Notes: generated by a model from the letters alone, not told the origin. A DNA stretch of 64,000 bases from Acinetobacter sp. HY1485 (GCF_027568475.1 NZ_JANKZG010000008.1:18194-82193); one strand, 5' to 3'. Positions 1 through 8,985 are shown, counted from the first letter of the stretch. Numbers and translations: made by a program.

Positions 1-1671
1 GTAAAAGAACATGCTGTTGTGGGTAATACAGGCATTGCACACACACGTTGGGCAACGCATGGCAAACCAACCGAAGCCAATGCACATCCACATACTTCAA
101 ATAAAGTGGCTGTGGTACACAATGGTATTGTAGAAAACTACGCAGAACTAAAAGAAGAATTAGAGCAATTAGGTTATGTGTTTAGCTCACAAACAGATAC
201 CGAAGTGGTTGCCCATTTAGTATGTGAAGCACTAAAAACACATACCACGTTACTCAGTGCCGTACAAAGCGTTGTACCTCGTTTAAAAGGTGCATTTGCC
301 TTGGGTATTGTCCATGCCGATTTTGCAGATGAGCTCATTACCGTACGTGAAGGCTCACCATTGGTGATTGGTGTGGGTATTGGCGAGCATTTTATTGGTT
401 CTGACCAACTTGCGTTATTGCCCATTACCAATCGCTTTATGTATTTAGAAGAAGGTGATATTGCACGTTTAACACGTACTAGTGTAGAGGTGTTTGCCCA
501 TGGTAACCAACTTGTAGAACGCCCTGTAAAAGAATTAGATGCAACGGTTAGCACTGCATCTAAAGGCGAATATAAGCACTACATGCTTAAAGAAATTTAC
601 GAACAACCTGAAGCGATTCAGCAAACGATTTCTCAAGCACTTAACGGCAATGCGTTGCGTGATGACTTTTTACAACTTGCCGAAGCTGATTTTGCCAAGA
701 TTCAACAAATTCAAATTATTGCCTGTGGTACAAGTTACCACGCAGGGATGATTGCAAAGTATTGGTCTGAACAACTCATTGATGTGCCATGCCAAGTAGA
801 AATTGCAAGTGAGTTCCGTTATCGCTCGCCTGTCATTATTGATGGCACACTTTATATTTGCATCTCTCAATCAGGAGAAACAGCAGATACGTTAGCAGCA
901 CTGCGTGATACACAAAAACGTGCTGTTGCAAAAGGTGTCAATATTGCAACTATGACCATTTGTAATGTCGCAACCTCATCTATGGTACGTGAAACAGACC
1001 ATCATTTACTTACGCTTGCAGGTCCTGAAATTGGTGTGGCATCTACCAAAGCATTTACCACACAGCTTGCTGCTTTAATGTTGTTATTGCTTAAAATTGG
1101 GCATGTAAAACAACGCTTATCCGCAACACAAATTGCCGATATTACAAGTGAGTTATGGCATTGTCCAAAAGTGCTTTTAGATACGCTACAACAAAATAAT
1201 GAAATTTTACGTCTTTCTGAATTGTTTGTAGAAAAGCAACATTGTCTATTTTTAGGTCGTGGAACGCATTATCCAATTGCACTTGAAGGTGCATTAAAAC
1301 TCAAAGAAATTTCGTATATTCATGCAGAGGGTTATGCCGCAGGCGAGCTTAAGCATGGTCCACTTGCATTGGTTGATAACGACATGCCTGTGGTAATTTT
1401 AGCGCCTAAAGATGATATGTTAGATAAATTAAAATCGAACATGGAAGAAGTACAAGCGCGTGGCGGAGAGCTGTTTGTATTTGCAGATGAACACAGCGGT
1501 GTTAAAGGCAAAGAACGTCAGCATGTGGTGAGTATCCCAAGTGTAAACGAGTGGTTAGCCCCAATTGTTTACAGTATTCCTGTGCAGTTATTGTCTTATC
1601 ATGTGGCTGTATTACGTGGTACAGATGTGGATCAACCACGTAACTTAGCTAAGTCGGTTACAGTAGAATAA
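1..1671 (+). CDS. glmS: Glutamine-fructose-6-phosphate aminotransferase, 5' end outside window
   Basis: Makes glucosamine-6-phosphate from fructose-6-phosphate and glutamine, the first step towards UDP-GlcNAc for peptidoglycan and LPS; cytosolic. The frame is open from base 1, so the gene starts before the window. About 556 residues are visible against roughly 610 for the family, so the missing part is the N-terminus with the catalytic Cys. Visible are the end of the glutaminase domain (HTRWATHG, then HPHTS) and two SIS sugar-isomerase domains (GTSYHAG, SQSGETADT, ASTKAFTTQ, LGRGTHYPIALEGALKLKEISY). The protein ends with the canonical LAKSVTVE tail. A strong bidirectional terminator follows at once. 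Identification is secure; the GTG at base 19 is an internal codon, not the start. Confidence 0.97.
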   Translation, partial: VKEHAVVGNTGIAHTRWATHGKPTEANAHPHTSNKVAVVHNGIVENYAELKEELEQLGYVFSSQTDTEVVAHLVCEALKTHTTLLSAVQSVVPRLKGAFALGIVHADFADELITVREGSPLVIGVGIGEHFIGSDQLALLPITNRFMYLEEGDIARLTRTSVEVFAHGNQLVERPVKELDATVSTASKGEYKHYMLKEIYEQPEAIQQTISQALNGNALRDDFLQLAEADFAKIQQIQIIACGTSYHAGMIAKYWSEQLIDVPCQVEIASEFRYRSPVIIDGTLYICISQSGETADTLAALRDTQKRAVAKGVNIATMTICNVATSSMVRETDHHLLTLAGPEIGVASTKAFTTQLAALMLLLLKIGHVKQRLSATQIADITSELWHCPKVLLDTLQQNNEILRLSELFVEKQHCLFLGRGTHYPIALEGALKLKEISYIHAEGYAAGELKHGPLALVDNDMPVVILAPKDDMLDKLKSNMEEVQARGGELFVFADEHSGVKGKERQHVVSIPSVNEWLAPIVYSIPVQLLSYHVAVLRGTDVDQPRNLAKSVTVE

Positions 1672-1675
1672 AACT

Positions 1676-1705
1676 AAAAACCCCAATCAAATGATTGGGG
1701 TTTTT
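1676..1705. terminator. Bidirectional terminator between glmS and the convergent dehydratase gene
   Basis: A perfect stem (AACCCCAATCA / TGATTGGGGTT) is flanked by an A-run on the left and a T-run on the right. It can terminate glmS on the plus strand and the dehydratase gene on the minus strand. Confidence 0.9.
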
Positions 1706-1710
1706 AATAT

Positions 1711-2670
1711 TTAAGATGCAAGTAATGTTGCATAACGTACTAAATCAATATTGCCACCTGTAATCATACACCCGACACGTTTGCCTTGAAGTTTCGCTTT
1801 ATTTTTAATAATCGCTGCAAGCCCTAAGCAACCCGTAGGCTCAACCACTATTTTCATACATTCAGCAAAAAAGCGCATGGCGTCTTTAAGTTCATCATCA
1901 CTTACGGTATCAATGGCTTGCACATGGGTTTGAATAATTGGAAATGTTAGCTCACCTAAATGTTGAACCTGTGCGCCATCAGCAATGGTTTGTGGGGTAT
2001 CAATATGAATAATCTTGCCTTGTTTAAGGGATTGTTGACCATCGTTCCCTGCTTGCGGTTCTACGCCAAACACTTGGCAATCAGGTTGCAATGCATGTGC
2101 AGAAAGTAGGGTACCTGCAAGTAATCCACCGCCACCCAACCCTACAAATAAATAGTCTAACTGTGCCACTTCTTCAAATAACTCTTTTGCAGCCGTTCCC
2201 TGTCCTGCAATCACATCGGCATGGTCGTAAGATGGAATCAATGTCATTGATTTTTCTTGAGCAATCTGTTGCCCAATTTGCTCTCTATTTTGTGTATAAC
2301 GATCATAAAAAATAACAGTAGCACCATAACCTTGAGTCGCTTCTACTTTTGTTTTAGGTGCATCTTGAGGCATTAAAATGATAGCAGGTATATTTAAAAT
2401 TTGAGCTGCCAAAGCAATACCTTGAGCATGATTACCCGATGAAAACGCAATAACCCCATTTTGTTTTTGTTCTTTAGTGAATTTAGATAAGGCATTAAAT
2501 GCACCTCTAAATTTAAATGCACCTACTCGTTGCAAATTTTCGCATTTAAAAAAAACTTCACATCCTAATCTTTCATTTAAAGTGCGTGATGTTAGTACAG
2601 GGGTACGATGTGCCACACCCTGAATATGTTGTGCTGCATCTTGCACATCTTGATAGGTTGGTAATCGCAT
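1711..2670 (-). CDS. PLP-dependent threonine/serine (or hydroxyaspartate) dehydratase
   Basis: Fold-type II PLP enzyme of 319 residues, the length of catabolic threonine dehydratases, serine racemases and threo-3-hydroxyaspartate ammonia-lyases. It lacks the C-terminal ACT-like regulatory domain of biosynthetic IlvA. Key motifs are the PLP lysine in GAFKFRGA (about residue 53), the substrate loop SSGNHAQG and the phosphate-binding glycine loop GLGGGGLLAG. The start is ATG after GGAGATTAAG. The gene lies downstream of a YheO/DauR-like regulator on the same strand, separated by 217 bp, so it probably has its own promoter controlled by that regulator. The most likely role is amino-acid catabolism (deamination of Thr, Ser or a hydroxy amino acid). 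Substrate cannot be fixed from sequence alone. Confidence 0.88.
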   Translation of the reverse strand: MRLPTYQDVQDAAQHIQGVAHRTPVLTSRTLNERLGCEVFFKCENLQRVGAFKFRGAFNALSKFTKEQKQNGVIAFSSGNHAQGIALAAQILNIPAIILMPQDAPKTKVEATQGYGATVIFYDRYTQNREQIGQQIAQEKSMTLIPSYDHADVIAGQGTAAKELFEEVAQLDYLFVGLGGGGLLAGTLLSAHALQPDCQVFGVEPQAGNDGQQSLKQGKIIHIDTPQTIADGAQVQHLGELTFPIIQTHVQAIDTVSDDELKDAMRFFAECMKIVVEPTGCLGLAAIIKNKAKLQGKRVGCMITGGNIDLVRYATLLAS

Positions 2671-2887
2671 CTTAATCTCCTTATCTAATATTTACAATTT
2701 ATTCATTTTTGGACATTTTGTAAACTTTAAATTTTGTACGATGCGAAAAAACTATATATCCCTTTGATATCCTGAATAAATTACAGTTGAGGCTTCAATT
2801 AGGTTTAAAGCCAATTTAAATAAGCAATAGATTGCTACTTTTGTTTTAAGTATTTGATGGATATTAAATATAGATCAATCATAAAAT

Positions 2888-3514
2888 TTATTTTAAATAA
2901 CCATACACACTGGTTCTAGACACACCTAATGTTTGAGCAATGGTATCTATTGATAAGCGAATATCTAAAAAACCATGTTGTTTAAGTTCTTGTAATAGTT
3001 GTTTTTTTTGCGGGGTTTTTAAGGCTTGTACAGTCGTTGCTTGTTTAACAGCAAATTTTTGTATGTATTGTTGGAGGTCTTCTAAAGTAAGCGTATAAAG
3101 CGTTTCTTTCTGTTCAGGTTGTTCAAAAGCCGTGAGCTGACTTAGCATCTGCTGTGCTGTGGTAAATACCGATATATCAACATTCATACAAAATGCCGCA
3201 ACATAATTGCCTGCTTCATCTTTAATCCCTACCGATGTGCTTTTAAGTTGGCGTCCATCGGCAAGTTTATTGGGATAATTTGCCACAATTTGCGGATATT
3301 TGGCATCAGCTTGGCGTGCTTGCCCTAACGCTGTCAGTGCATCTTTAGATTGACGATTAGATAACGGATTATAAATCGTATAAATCCCCGAATTTGGCTC
3401 GGTTAGATCATGCACCACCACTTCGCAAAAAGGTTTAAACGTACGGCTTAAACCTTCTGCAATGGCACTGAGTTGCTCAAGCAAATGTTGCTGTTGTTTG
3501 TGATTTTGCGTCAT
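2888..3514 (-). CDS. YheO/DauR-type PAS and HTH transcriptional regulator
   Basis: A 208-residue cytosolic regulator. The N-terminal two thirds resemble the YheO-like PAS domain (FCEVVVHDLTEP, then a GxYVAAFCMNVD core). The C-terminus ends in a helix-turn-helix (DIRLSIDTIAQTLGVSRTSVYGYLK), as in DauR and YheO proteins. It probably senses an amino acid or derivative and controls the adjacent dehydratase gene. Similar GG(A/T)CATTTT(T)GTA elements occur upstream of both this gene (3533-3545) and the dehydratase gene (2711-2722), consistent with autoregulation, although the motif is short. Start ATG at 3514. Family assignment is good; the ligand is unknown. Confidence 0.85.
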   Translation of the reverse strand: MTQNHKQQQHLLEQLSAIAEGLSRTFKPFCEVVVHDLTEPNSGIYTIYNPLSNRQSKDALTALGQARQADAKYPQIVANYPNKLADGRQLKSTSVGIKDEAGNYVAAFCMNVDISVFTTAQQMLSQLTAFEQPEQKETLYTLTLEDLQQYIQKFAVKQATTVQALKTPQKKQLLQELKQHGFLDIRLSIDTIAQTLGVSRTSVYGYLK

Positions 3515-3556
3515 TCAAATATCAAAAATTGTGGTCATTTTTGTATTTTAAACTGT

Positions 3557-4063
3557 TTAACCAATCACAATATAGTCATTCTTAAAGGTATTTTGGCTAT
3601 ATGTACCTTCTATCAAATGTATGTATTTTTGGTCTATTAAACTCAGTTCAATACATTCATCTACATCTACCACAGCATCGGTATGTGGTTTATACCAATG
3701 TTGTTCGATGGCTTTTTTGCCTTGTACTTTGGCATCGGTTTTATTATGTCCTGCAACTACTAAGTATTTATGTACCTCGCCAAACTCGCTTGCAACATAA
3801 GCACCTAAGTTAATTAGATAAGGTTTAAGCGTTGAGGCTGAAGGTTGATCTGAAATCTGAACTTGATAAGCCACACAATCATGCTCTACCCCATGAATGG
3901 TCATCCAACCATCAATATGCATACCTTTAGGTGTACCAAACCACTGTTTTTTAAGGGTGTCATAGGCTTGGCTTATTTCTTCACAAATTACAGCACGTAC
4001 GTCATGTACTTCAACATTAGCGCGCTCGTGTTTTCCACCTAACAATACAATATGTAGTTTCAT
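3557..4063 (-). CDS. DUF1543 domain protein
   Basis: Small soluble protein of about 168 residues resembling DUF1543. It begins with a hydrophobic strand and a glycine turn (MKLHIVLLGGKHERANVEVHD) and contains a second similar half (KYLVVAGHNKTDAKVQGKKAIEQ), suggesting two related alpha/beta units. There is no signal peptide or membrane segment and no recognisable catalytic motif. Function is unknown. The ATG at 4063 is preferred over a TTG one codon upstream. The gene is 8 bp downstream of the argO-like gene on the same strand, so the two may be co-transcribed. Confidence 0.78.
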   Translation of the reverse strand: MKLHIVLLGGKHERANVEVHDVRAVICEEISQAYDTLKKQWFGTPKGMHIDGWMTIHGVEHDCVAYQVQISDQPSASTLKPYLINLGAYVASEFGEVHKYLVVAGHNKTDAKVQGKKAIEQHWYKPHTDAVVDVDECIELSLIDQKYIHLIEGTYSQNTFKNDYIVIG

Positions 4064-4071
4064 CAATATCC

Positions 4072-4686
4072 CTATTTAAATATTAAAATTCCTGCAAGTA
4101 TCAACATCATACAGGCAATGCCTGCATCTATAAAACGCCACATAATTGGTTTATTTAAGTAAGAGGCTAATTTTTGTGCACTCCAACCTAATAAACTAAA
4201 CCAAACGACCGATGCTGTAATCGCACCTATATTAAACAACAAGGGTGATTTTTGTTGTGCCCCTAAAACACCTAAAAGCACCACCGTATCTAAATATACA
4301 TGCGGGTTAAGAAGTGACACTGCCAATACAATTTTAATGGCGGTGGTTTTGCTCATCATTTGCGTGCCTGTAACGTGTAAGGCATGTTGTGAGGCACATG
4401 CATTTTTTAATGCATTAAAGGCATACCACAATAAAAAAATAACCCCACCCCAACGTGTAATCTCTAATAAAACTGGATGTTGCTGAATAAAATGCCCTAA
4501 CCCCATCACACCTAAAGTAATTAGAAGTACATCACATAAAATACATAGTCCTATGCTTAATGCCACATGTTGGCGTTGTAAACCCATTTTAATGATGTGT
4601 GCATTTTGAGTACCAATAGCAATAATTAAGCTTGCGCCCATCATAAAACCTTGTATTAAAGATGCTGTCCACATAAGCCGTTTCAT
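4072..4686 (-). CDS. argO: LysE/ArgO-family amino-acid exporter
   Basis: Inner-membrane exporter of 204 residues with about six hydrophobic segments, the size of ArgO/LysE. The N-terminal motif GASLIIAIGTQNAHIIKMGLQR and the segment CDVLLITLGVMGLG are typical of the ArgO branch that exports arginine and lysine. It is divergent from an ArgP-like LysR regulator, with 91 bp between them. This is the classical argO-argP arrangement, in which ArgP activates argO when arginine is in excess. Start ATG at 4686. The family is secure; arginine as substrate follows from context. Confidence 0.88.
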   Translation of the reverse strand: MKRLMWTASLIQGFMMGASLIIAIGTQNAHIIKMGLQRQHVALSIGLCILCDVLLITLGVMGLGHFIQQHPVLLEITRWGGVIFLLWYAFNALKNACASQHALHVTGTQMMSKTTAIKIVLAVSLLNPHVYLDTVVLLGVLGAQQKSPLLFNIGAITASVVWFSLLGWSAQKLASYLNKPIMWRFIDAGIACMMLILAGILIFK

Positions 4687-4777
4687 CTTGTTAAAAAGCT
4701 GATTATGCTTAAATGAAATCTCTTTTAAATAAAACTAAGAAAGACTAAGCTAACCTAAATATAATTTAGGGTATGTA

Positions 4778-5668
4778 ATGTTAGACGCAAAGCAGTGTGA
4801 TGCCTTTTTAGCCGTTATTGAGACAGGAAGTTTTGAACAAGCGAGTTTACAATTACATGTCACTGCATCTGCGATTTCATTACGTATTCAAAGTTTAGAA
4901 CAAGATTTGGGACAAGTTTTATTACTCAGAGAACGTCCCTGCAAACCCACGCATGCAGGGCAAACCTTACTCACACATCTCAAAAAAATTCGCTTACTTG
5001 AGCAAGATTTAAAATCTGAATTTAATGGCAAACTTGATCAATCAGATTTTTTTAAAGCTTCTATTGCCACCAATGCAGATACGCTTGCAACGTGGCTTTT
5101 ACCTGCACTTGCCAAGGTACTCATTCAAGAAAATATTATTTTAAATTTGCATGTAGATGATCAAACTCAAACGCATCATTTATTACAAAGTGGGCAAGTC
5201 AATGCTTGTATTTCAACCAAACCTCATACCATGCAAGGATGCAAGGTTCATTTTTTAGGATCAATGCGTTATCAGATGGTGGCGTCTAAAGTTTTTATAA
5301 AAAAGTGGTTTCCTCAAGGGCTTAACCGTGAAGCATTAAGATATGCACCTGCTGTTATTTTTAATGATAAAGACCATATGCACCATGAAATTTTATTACA
5401 GCATTTTGGTTTACTTAAAACGGCATATCCATATCATCTTATTCCATCGTCTGAGTCTTTTGTACAGGCTGTAGAATATCATTTAGGTTATGGCATGGTA
5501 CCTGAATATCAGTTGCAGTCTACATCGCTTCAAGTGTTAGACCCAACGTTAAGCATAGAAGTAAGTTTGTATTGGCATCATTGGCAAACGCAATCTTTAA
5601 AAATGCAGACCATCACAAAATATATTCAAAAGTACTGTGCGCAAAACCTCAACCACATTCATTTTTAA
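4778..5668 (+). CDS. argP: ArgP/LysG-family LysR transcriptional regulator
   Basis: LysR-type regulator of 296 residues. The N-terminal winged HTH (about residues 3-60, FEQASLQLHVTASAISLRIQSLEQDLG) carries the ArgP/IciA signature in its recognition helix (SAISLRIQSLE). The rest is a periplasmic-binding-protein-like effector domain. It is divergent from the argO-like exporter, which it probably activates on binding a basic amino acid. The intergenic 4687-4777 is AT-rich and holds both promoters. Start ATG at 4778. Confidence 0.85.
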   Translation: MLDAKQCDAFLAVIETGSFEQASLQLHVTASAISLRIQSLEQDLGQVLLLRERPCKPTHAGQTLLTHLKKIRLLEQDLKSEFNGKLDQSDFFKASIATNADTLATWLLPALAKVLIQENIILNLHVDDQTQTHHLLQSGQVNACISTKPHTMQGCKVHFLGSMRYQMVASKVFIKKWFPQGLNREALRYAPAVIFNDKDHMHHEILLQHFGLLKTAYPYHLIPSSESFVQAVEYHLGYGMVPEYQLQSTSLQVLDPTLSIEVSLYWHHWQTQSLKMQTITKYIQKYCAQNLNHIHF

Positions 5669-5714
5669 ACCTTAATTCTTTTTTATGATGTCTTTTTAGT
5701 TTGAGCGATATATC

Positions 5715-5864
5715 ATGAAAAAAATAATAGGCAGTTTGCTTCTTGTTACTACCTTAATGAGTACAGGTTGTTGTTTGCTTGACCCATTTTGGTTAGGAGG
5801 TCCACACGGTGGTGGCGGTGCGCCACATGGCGAAGGTGGTCCACGCGGTGGCGGTCCTCGTTAA
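5715..5864 (+). CDS. Small Gly/Pro/His-rich lipoprotein
   Basis: A 49-residue ORF with a positively charged start (MKKIIGSLLLVTTLMSTGCC). The hydrophobic core leads to a Cys at residue 19 that could be lipidated, although position -3 is Ser, so the lipobox is imperfect. The rest is a short low-complexity tail of GGPHGGGG- and PRGGG-type repeats with two His. It is followed by a clear intrinsic terminator, which supports a real transcription unit. No function is recognised; the tail could bind metal. It lies 46 bp after argP on the same strand. Confidence 0.6.
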   Translation: MKKIIGSLLLVTTLMSTGCCLLDPFWLGGPHGGGGAPHGEGGPRGGGPR

Positions 5865-5868
5865 ATTT

Positions 5869-5897
5869 AAAGGCTTGTTATTTAACAAGCCTTTTTT
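5869..5897 (+). terminator. Intrinsic terminator after the small lipoprotein gene
   Basis: Stem AAAGGCTTGTTA / TAACAAGCCTTT followed by a run of T. It begins four bases after the stop codon. Confidence 0.88.
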
Positions 5898-5900
5898 AAT

Positions 5901-5935
5901 TGGCTCTGATATAAACATGAAAAGTGGCTCTCGTT
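5901..5935 (+). promoter_or_regulatory. Putative GabR operator upstream of the APC permease gene
   Basis: Two direct repeats, TGGCTCT at 5901-5907 and TGGCTCTCGTT at 5925-5935, start exactly 24 bp apart. The same pair with the same spacing occurs before the GABA permease gene (11321-11355) and between gabR and gabT (14335-14369). Direct repeats are the known binding mode of GabR/MocR regulators, so GabR (12824-14332) is the likely binder. Confidence 0.72.
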
Positions 5936-6025
5936 CCCTCGTAAAATAAAAGTCAAATTAAAAACATATACATAAGCTGTTTTATGTTTTTATTCCCATC
6001 TTATTATTTTATGTAGGGAAACACG

Positions 6026-7540
6026 ATGAGCGAACATCCTATTCAAGACGGACTTCAACATGCCGTAGATGGTGCAAAAAATATTGCACATACCTTAGAC
6101 AAAGATGCGTCACAATTTGAACGCTCTATTGGTCTTATTTCTAATTTTTCTTTGGGTTTTACCTATCTTTCGCCACTTACGGCAGTTTACTCTTTATTTG
6201 CTCTTGCCATTACCCTTGCAGGACCACCTTCTATTTGGTGGATTTTAATTGCAGCAGGCGGTCAACTTTTAGTTGCAATTGTGTTTGGCGAAACTGCCTC
6301 GCAATACCCCATCACAGGCGGGCTTTACCCTTGGGCACGGCGTTTATGGGGACGTAAATATGCATGGATGGCGGCATGGGTATATTTATGGGCATTGGTG
6401 GTGACCGTAACGTCTATTGCCGAATACAGTGCAGGCTTTGTCGCCAATTTATTTCATTATGATGCCTCTCCTTTAAATACACTTATTACCTCTGTGGTTT
6501 TATTGTTGGGTGTGATGGGTATCAATATGTCAGGCACAAAAAATTTAGCACGCGTGGCACGTTTGGGCTTTTGGTGTGAAATTTTAAGTGTAGTGGCTTT
6601 AGGTATTTATTTACTGATTTTTCATCGCGCACAACCGTTTTCGGTGGTATTTGATAGCATGGGTGCCATCGCAAGTAATGGTTCATATACCACAGCGTTT
6701 TTAGCATCGTCTTTATTAGGTTTATTTATGTTTTTTGGTTTTGAAGCTTGCGGTAATGTTGCAGAAGAAGTGAAAAACCCAAGTAAACAAATTCCTGTTG
6801 CCATGATTTTAAGTATTGTCTTTGGTGCAATTTCTGCTGTGGTATCTGTATTGGGTTATTTACTTGCATCACCTAATTTACCCGACATTGTATCTGGCAA
6901 AATTACAGACCCACTTCCAACCATTTTACAAGAAGCACTTGGACCAACAGGAGCACAAATTTTTATTGCCATTGCTGTGGTTGCAATGTTGTCTTGTATT
7001 TTATCGTTGCAAGCTGCGCTAAGCCGTTTATTGTTTGCCTTTGCCCGTGATGAAATGCTTCCTAAAAGTACATGGTTGTCTAAACTTTCTAAACAAGGTG
7101 TGCCTGACCATGCCATGATTGTAAGTTGTTTATTACCTTTAGTATTTTGTGTATGGGTGTATTTCACACCTGATAACCTTGCGCGTATTACTGCATTTGC
7201 AGTAGTTGGAATTTATGTCTCATTTCAAATGGTCGTTTTAGCCGCACTACGCCAACGCTTAAAAGGTTGGAAACCTGCGGGAGAATGGTCGGTCGGGGCT
7301 TGGGGTATCATCATTAATATTGCTGCATTGGCTTATGGTGTATTTGCCATTTATTTACTGGTACAACCTGCCGATGGCGCAAGTATTATTGATCGTTGGA
7401 TTGTAATGATTGGCTTAGGTATCGTAATCATCAGCGGTTTACTTTATATGTTTATTGCTAAACCTTATGGTAAATCAACTGCACCTGAAGATGATGCAAT
7501 TGAACATGCGAACCAAATGCGCCAAAACCGTCTGTCTTAG
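6026..7540 (+). CDS. APC-superfamily amino-acid/amine permease
   Basis: Inner-membrane permease of 504 residues with about 12 hydrophobic segments and a hydrophilic N-terminus of about 35 residues. Motifs match the amino acid/choline transporter branch of the APC superfamily: GFTYLSPLTAVYSL in TM1, FGETASQYPITGGLYPWARRLWG after TM2, and GFEACGNVAEEVKNPSKQIP. It differs from the second permease at 11439, which belongs to the GabP-like branch. The shared operator at 5901-5935 places it in the putative GabR regulon, so GABA, putrescine or a related amine is a likely substrate. Start ATG after GTAGGGAAACACG. The 3' end overlaps the convergent Cache gene by 4 bp. Confidence 0.88.
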   Translation: MSEHPIQDGLQHAVDGAKNIAHTLDKDASQFERSIGLISNFSLGFTYLSPLTAVYSLFALAITLAGPPSIWWILIAAGGQLLVAIVFGETASQYPITGGLYPWARRLWGRKYAWMAAWVYLWALVVTVTSIAEYSAGFVANLFHYDASPLNTLITSVVLLLGVMGINMSGTKNLARVARLGFWCEILSVVALGIYLLIFHRAQPFSVVFDSMGAIASNGSYTTAFLASSLLGLFMFFGFEACGNVAEEVKNPSKQIPVAMILSIVFGAISAVVSVLGYLLASPNLPDIVSGKITDPLPTILQEALGPTGAQIFIAIAVVAMLSCILSLQAALSRLLFAFARDEMLPKSTWLSKLSKQGVPDHAMIVSCLLPLVFCVWVYFTPDNLARITAFAVVGIYVSFQMVVLAALRQRLKGWKPAGEWSVGAWGIIINIAALAYGVFAIYLLVQPADGASIIDRWIVMIGLGIVIISGLLYMFIAKPYGKSTAPEDDAIEHANQMRQNRLS

Positions 7541-8238
7541 ATGACCAAAATTTTAAATGGGTGAATCTCACTTGCAAAAACAAGTTTAGCGGGTAGTTTA
7601 ATTATACTGCCCGTTCTTAGTTTAGGCACATTGGAAAGTACAATACGCCCATCTTGGTTGGTAATGACAATTGCATGTTTAATTTTATTTAATGTGGGTA
7701 ATAGGTAATGCTCAAGCGTAGAAATTAAAACATCCAAGACAGCAACACCCATAAATTTTCCGTTGTATAAAATAGGATGCGCTGTGGTGGTGGTATAAGC
7801 TGTATTGGTACTGCATACATAATCTACATAAGGACCATGGATATATGTTTTGTGAGTTAATGTTGTTTGTTGAAACCATTCAAAAGTTCTAAAATCTAAA
7901 CGCTGTTGTGTACTTTGATCAATTTCGAAATACCGATGTGTATCCGCATCTGCTTGTTTAAACCACCACTCTAAAATCCAATAATCTTTATCTTCAATAT
8001 GGCTTGCAAAGCCTGCTCCATCAGCATATTTGCATTGTTTAAGCTGATTTTGAATGATAGTTTGTACTTTTTGTTTAACAGGTAGTGTAAGTAAATCACG
8101 CATATCGTGTTTGTGACGCATATATTGAGTAAGCAATTTTTCTAATGCCTGAGCAATCTCAACTGTATTTTTTGTAATATCCTGCATCATATTTGCCATC
8201 AACTGCTGCAGATATTCAATGCTTTCACGACCACACAT
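7537..8238 (-). CDS. Cytosolic Cache-domain sensor-like protein
   Basis: A 233-residue protein without signal peptide or membrane segment. After an N-terminal helical part (about residues 1-70), it has a Cache/PDC-like ligand-binding domain: WILEWWFKQ, YIHGPYVDYVCSTNTAYTTTTAHPI and GKFMGVAVLDVLI are typical of such folds, which usually sit outside the membrane in chemoreceptors and kinases. No output domain is attached. It lies 15 bp downstream of a FadR-type regulator on the same strand and has a strong GAGGAG ribosome site, so the two are probably an operon. It may sense an amine or amino acid and work with the regulator, but the mechanism is not visible. Confidence 0.7.
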   Translation of the reverse strand: MCGRESIEYLQQLMANMMQDITKNTVEIAQALEKLLTQYMRHKHDMRDLLTLPVKQKVQTIIQNQLKQCKYADGAGFASHIEDKDYWILEWWFKQADADTHRYFEIDQSTQQRLDFRTFEWFQQTTLTHKTYIHGPYVDYVCSTNTAYTTTTAHPILYNGKFMGVAVLDVLISTLEHYLLPTLNKIKHAIVITNQDGRIVLSNVPKLRTGSIIKLPAKLVFASEIHPFKILVI

Positions 8239-8253
8239 AGCTGATTCTCCTCA

Positions 8254-8985
8254 TCATTCAACGAGCTTTCGTTCAATTGTAAATTTGAGTTCAATTAAAT
8301 TTTCGGTCAACGCTAAAATCATTTTTCCCATTAAGCGTGTTGCATTCACGTCATCATGTTGAGAAAAACAATGCAAGAGTTGTTGATAGGTTTTTACAGT
8401 TTGTTGATAAATTTCATTATCTTGATATAGCATCGCAATTAAAGATGCCCATTCGGTTTGAATAGATAAAGCTTGTTGCGCTAAACGTGGCGACTGCGCA
8501 TTAGCAGCAATGGTCAGTAAGCAACGCATATCTGCATGGGCTTTTTGTTCTGGTGTGGTTGCTTCAAAAAATAATTCAATAAACTCTTCTAATTTTTGTT
8601 GTTCTTTTGCCGTGCTACGTTCAATAGCAAGACTAATACTATGTTTCATAATGGCACAGTGTAACTCACCTAAATCTGCTAAATAATTTGTACTTATTTG
8701 TTGAAGTGGGTGCTCATTGTCTATTAACTGTGTGCGCTGGCAAACAAAACTACCACCATTACGTCCACGCGTGGTGTAAATATATGCCTTAGTACGTAAG
8801 GTATTTAATGCTTCACGAATGGTAATATGTGAAACACCCATCGACTTTGCTAAGTCTGCTTCATTGGGTAATTGCTCGTGGGCTTCAAGTAACCCACTCA
8901 CAATTGCATTGGTCAAACGCTCAACCACTTGTTCTGCCCGTGTGGCTTGCCCTAATGGTGCAAAAATTACAGCATGTGTTGTCAT
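8254..8985 (-). CDS. FadR-subfamily GntR transcriptional regulator
   Basis: A 243-residue regulator. The N-terminal winged HTH of the GntR type (about residues 10-75: QVVERLTNAIVSGLL, LPNEADLAKSMGVSHITIREALNTLR, GRNGGSFV) is followed by an all-helical FCD/FadR-like effector domain. It sits in the GABA/aminobutyraldehyde locus, upstream of a Cache-domain gene and between a permease and an aldehyde dehydrogenase gene, so control of amine catabolism is likely. The ATG at 8985 is preferred over a TTG one codon upstream. Confidence 0.85.
   Translation of the reverse strand: MTTHAVIFAPLGQATRAEQVVERLTNAIVSGLLEAHEQLPNEADLAKSMGVSHITIREALNTLRTKAYIYTTRGRNGGSFVCQRTQLIDNEHPLQQISTNYLADLGELHCAIMKHSISLAIERSTAKEQQKLEEFIELFFEATTPEQKAHADMRCLLTIAANAQSPRLAQQALSIQTEWASLIAMLYQDNEIYQQTVKTYQQLLHCFSQHDDVNATRLMGKMILALTENLIELKFTIERKLVE

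Noticed and set aside
19..1671. glmS as a truncated gene starting with GTG at base 19
   Set aside because: The frame is open to base 1 and the missing residues match the expected N-terminus, so the window edge explains it.
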